Of a stretch of DNA of 6,358 nt, positions 6,239 to 6,358 are shown one piece after another. Within the stretch, counting starts at the first letter, position 1; every line of letters begins with the position of its first letter. Location: the NCBI GenBank assembly GCA_902493755.1, contig CABURF010000068.1:1-6358 (forward strand), read 5' to 3'. The notes below the pieces were generated by a model. It saw nothing but the letters and a program-made list of their open reading frames with translations. It ran no database searches and had not been told where the DNA came from. A program made the translations under genes and the position numbers. This DNA is from an uncultured Coriobacteriia bacterium (GTDB lineage Bacteria; Actinomycetota; Coriobacteriia; Coriobacteriales; QAMH01).

Positions 6239-6309
6239 TTGACCGCTGGGGCACATTTGGGGGTGCGTGGCGACAGAGATTTGCGATTAGGGCACGTAGA
6301 GGCGGTCAA
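6239..6309. repeat. 71-bp segment bounded by 8-bp inverted repeats, downstream of the FHA gene
   Basis: TTGACCGC (6239-6246) and GCGGTCAA (6302-6309) are exact reverse complements enclosing 55 bp. The interior holds two related GGGCAC motifs (6249-6254 and 6290-6295). It may be an intergenic repeat or a structured RNA element. The rest of 6160-6358 shows no supported gene and no clear intrinsic terminator for the operon. Eight bases at this distance can arise by chance, so confidence is modest. Confidence 0.35.
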
Positions 6310-6358
6310 GTCCAAAATAGTGTGTAAATTGCCCGCCGCCCCTTCCTATGCCGCCAGC

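Noticed and set aside
5257..6315. Minus-strand open frame of 352 codons opposite the FHA gene
   Set aside because: It is antisense to a frame with a recognisable FHA domain and a good ribosome binding site. The translated product is low quality (His, Arg and Pro rich) with no family signature.

Overview
The window looks like chromosomal DNA of a high-GC anaerobe. My best guess is class Coriobacteriia (Actinomycetota). This is inferred from the GC-rich third codon positions, the style of FeoA and FeoB, and the GTG (possibly TTG) starts; nothing in the window settles the taxon. Five protein-coding genes can be supported, and I see no RNA genes or CRISPR array.

Left part (1-2250, minus strand): ferrous iron uptake. 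feoA (1964-2188) is followed downstream by feoB (1780 to 1, cut by the window edge). FeoB has an intact N-terminal GTPase domain. It also carries an acidic insertion of roughly 150 residues between its first membrane segment and the rest of the membrane domain, which common FeoB proteins lack. feoA has a strong sigma70-type promoter (TTGACA, 16 nt, TAATAT). Two copies of a 16-bp inverted repeat, GTTAGC-N4-GCTAAC, lie exactly 21 bp apart over that promoter. A third and best copy lies in the feoA-feoB gap. The half-sites match those of DtxR/IdeR-type metal repressors. The gap also holds an intrinsic terminator directly after feoA and a REP-like palindromic repeat in the feoB leader. The two Feo genes therefore look separately controlled by one iron-sensing repressor.

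Middle (2239-2447): a divergent intergenic region with an 11-bp perfect stem-loop, a small palindrome, a TATAAT -10 box and a 10-bp palindrome.

Right part (2448-6159, plus strand): a compact three-gene unit with 23-bp gaps at both junctions. It encodes a membrane-anchored extracytoplasmic protein with a Gly/Pro/Gln-rich stalk and a six-cysteine C-terminal domain (unrecognised), a Hanks-type Ser/Thr protein kinase with a complete catalytic set and four C-terminal membrane segments, and a protein with an unrecognised helical N-terminus and a C-terminal FHA domain. The simplest reading is a membrane phosphosignalling module: an external sensor or partner, the kinase, and a phosphothreonine reader. 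No PP2C phosphatase gene is in the window. This module is the strongest candidate for an undescribed system here.

The last 199 bp (6160-6358) hold no supported gene, only an 8-bp inverted repeat enclosing a 71-bp segment.
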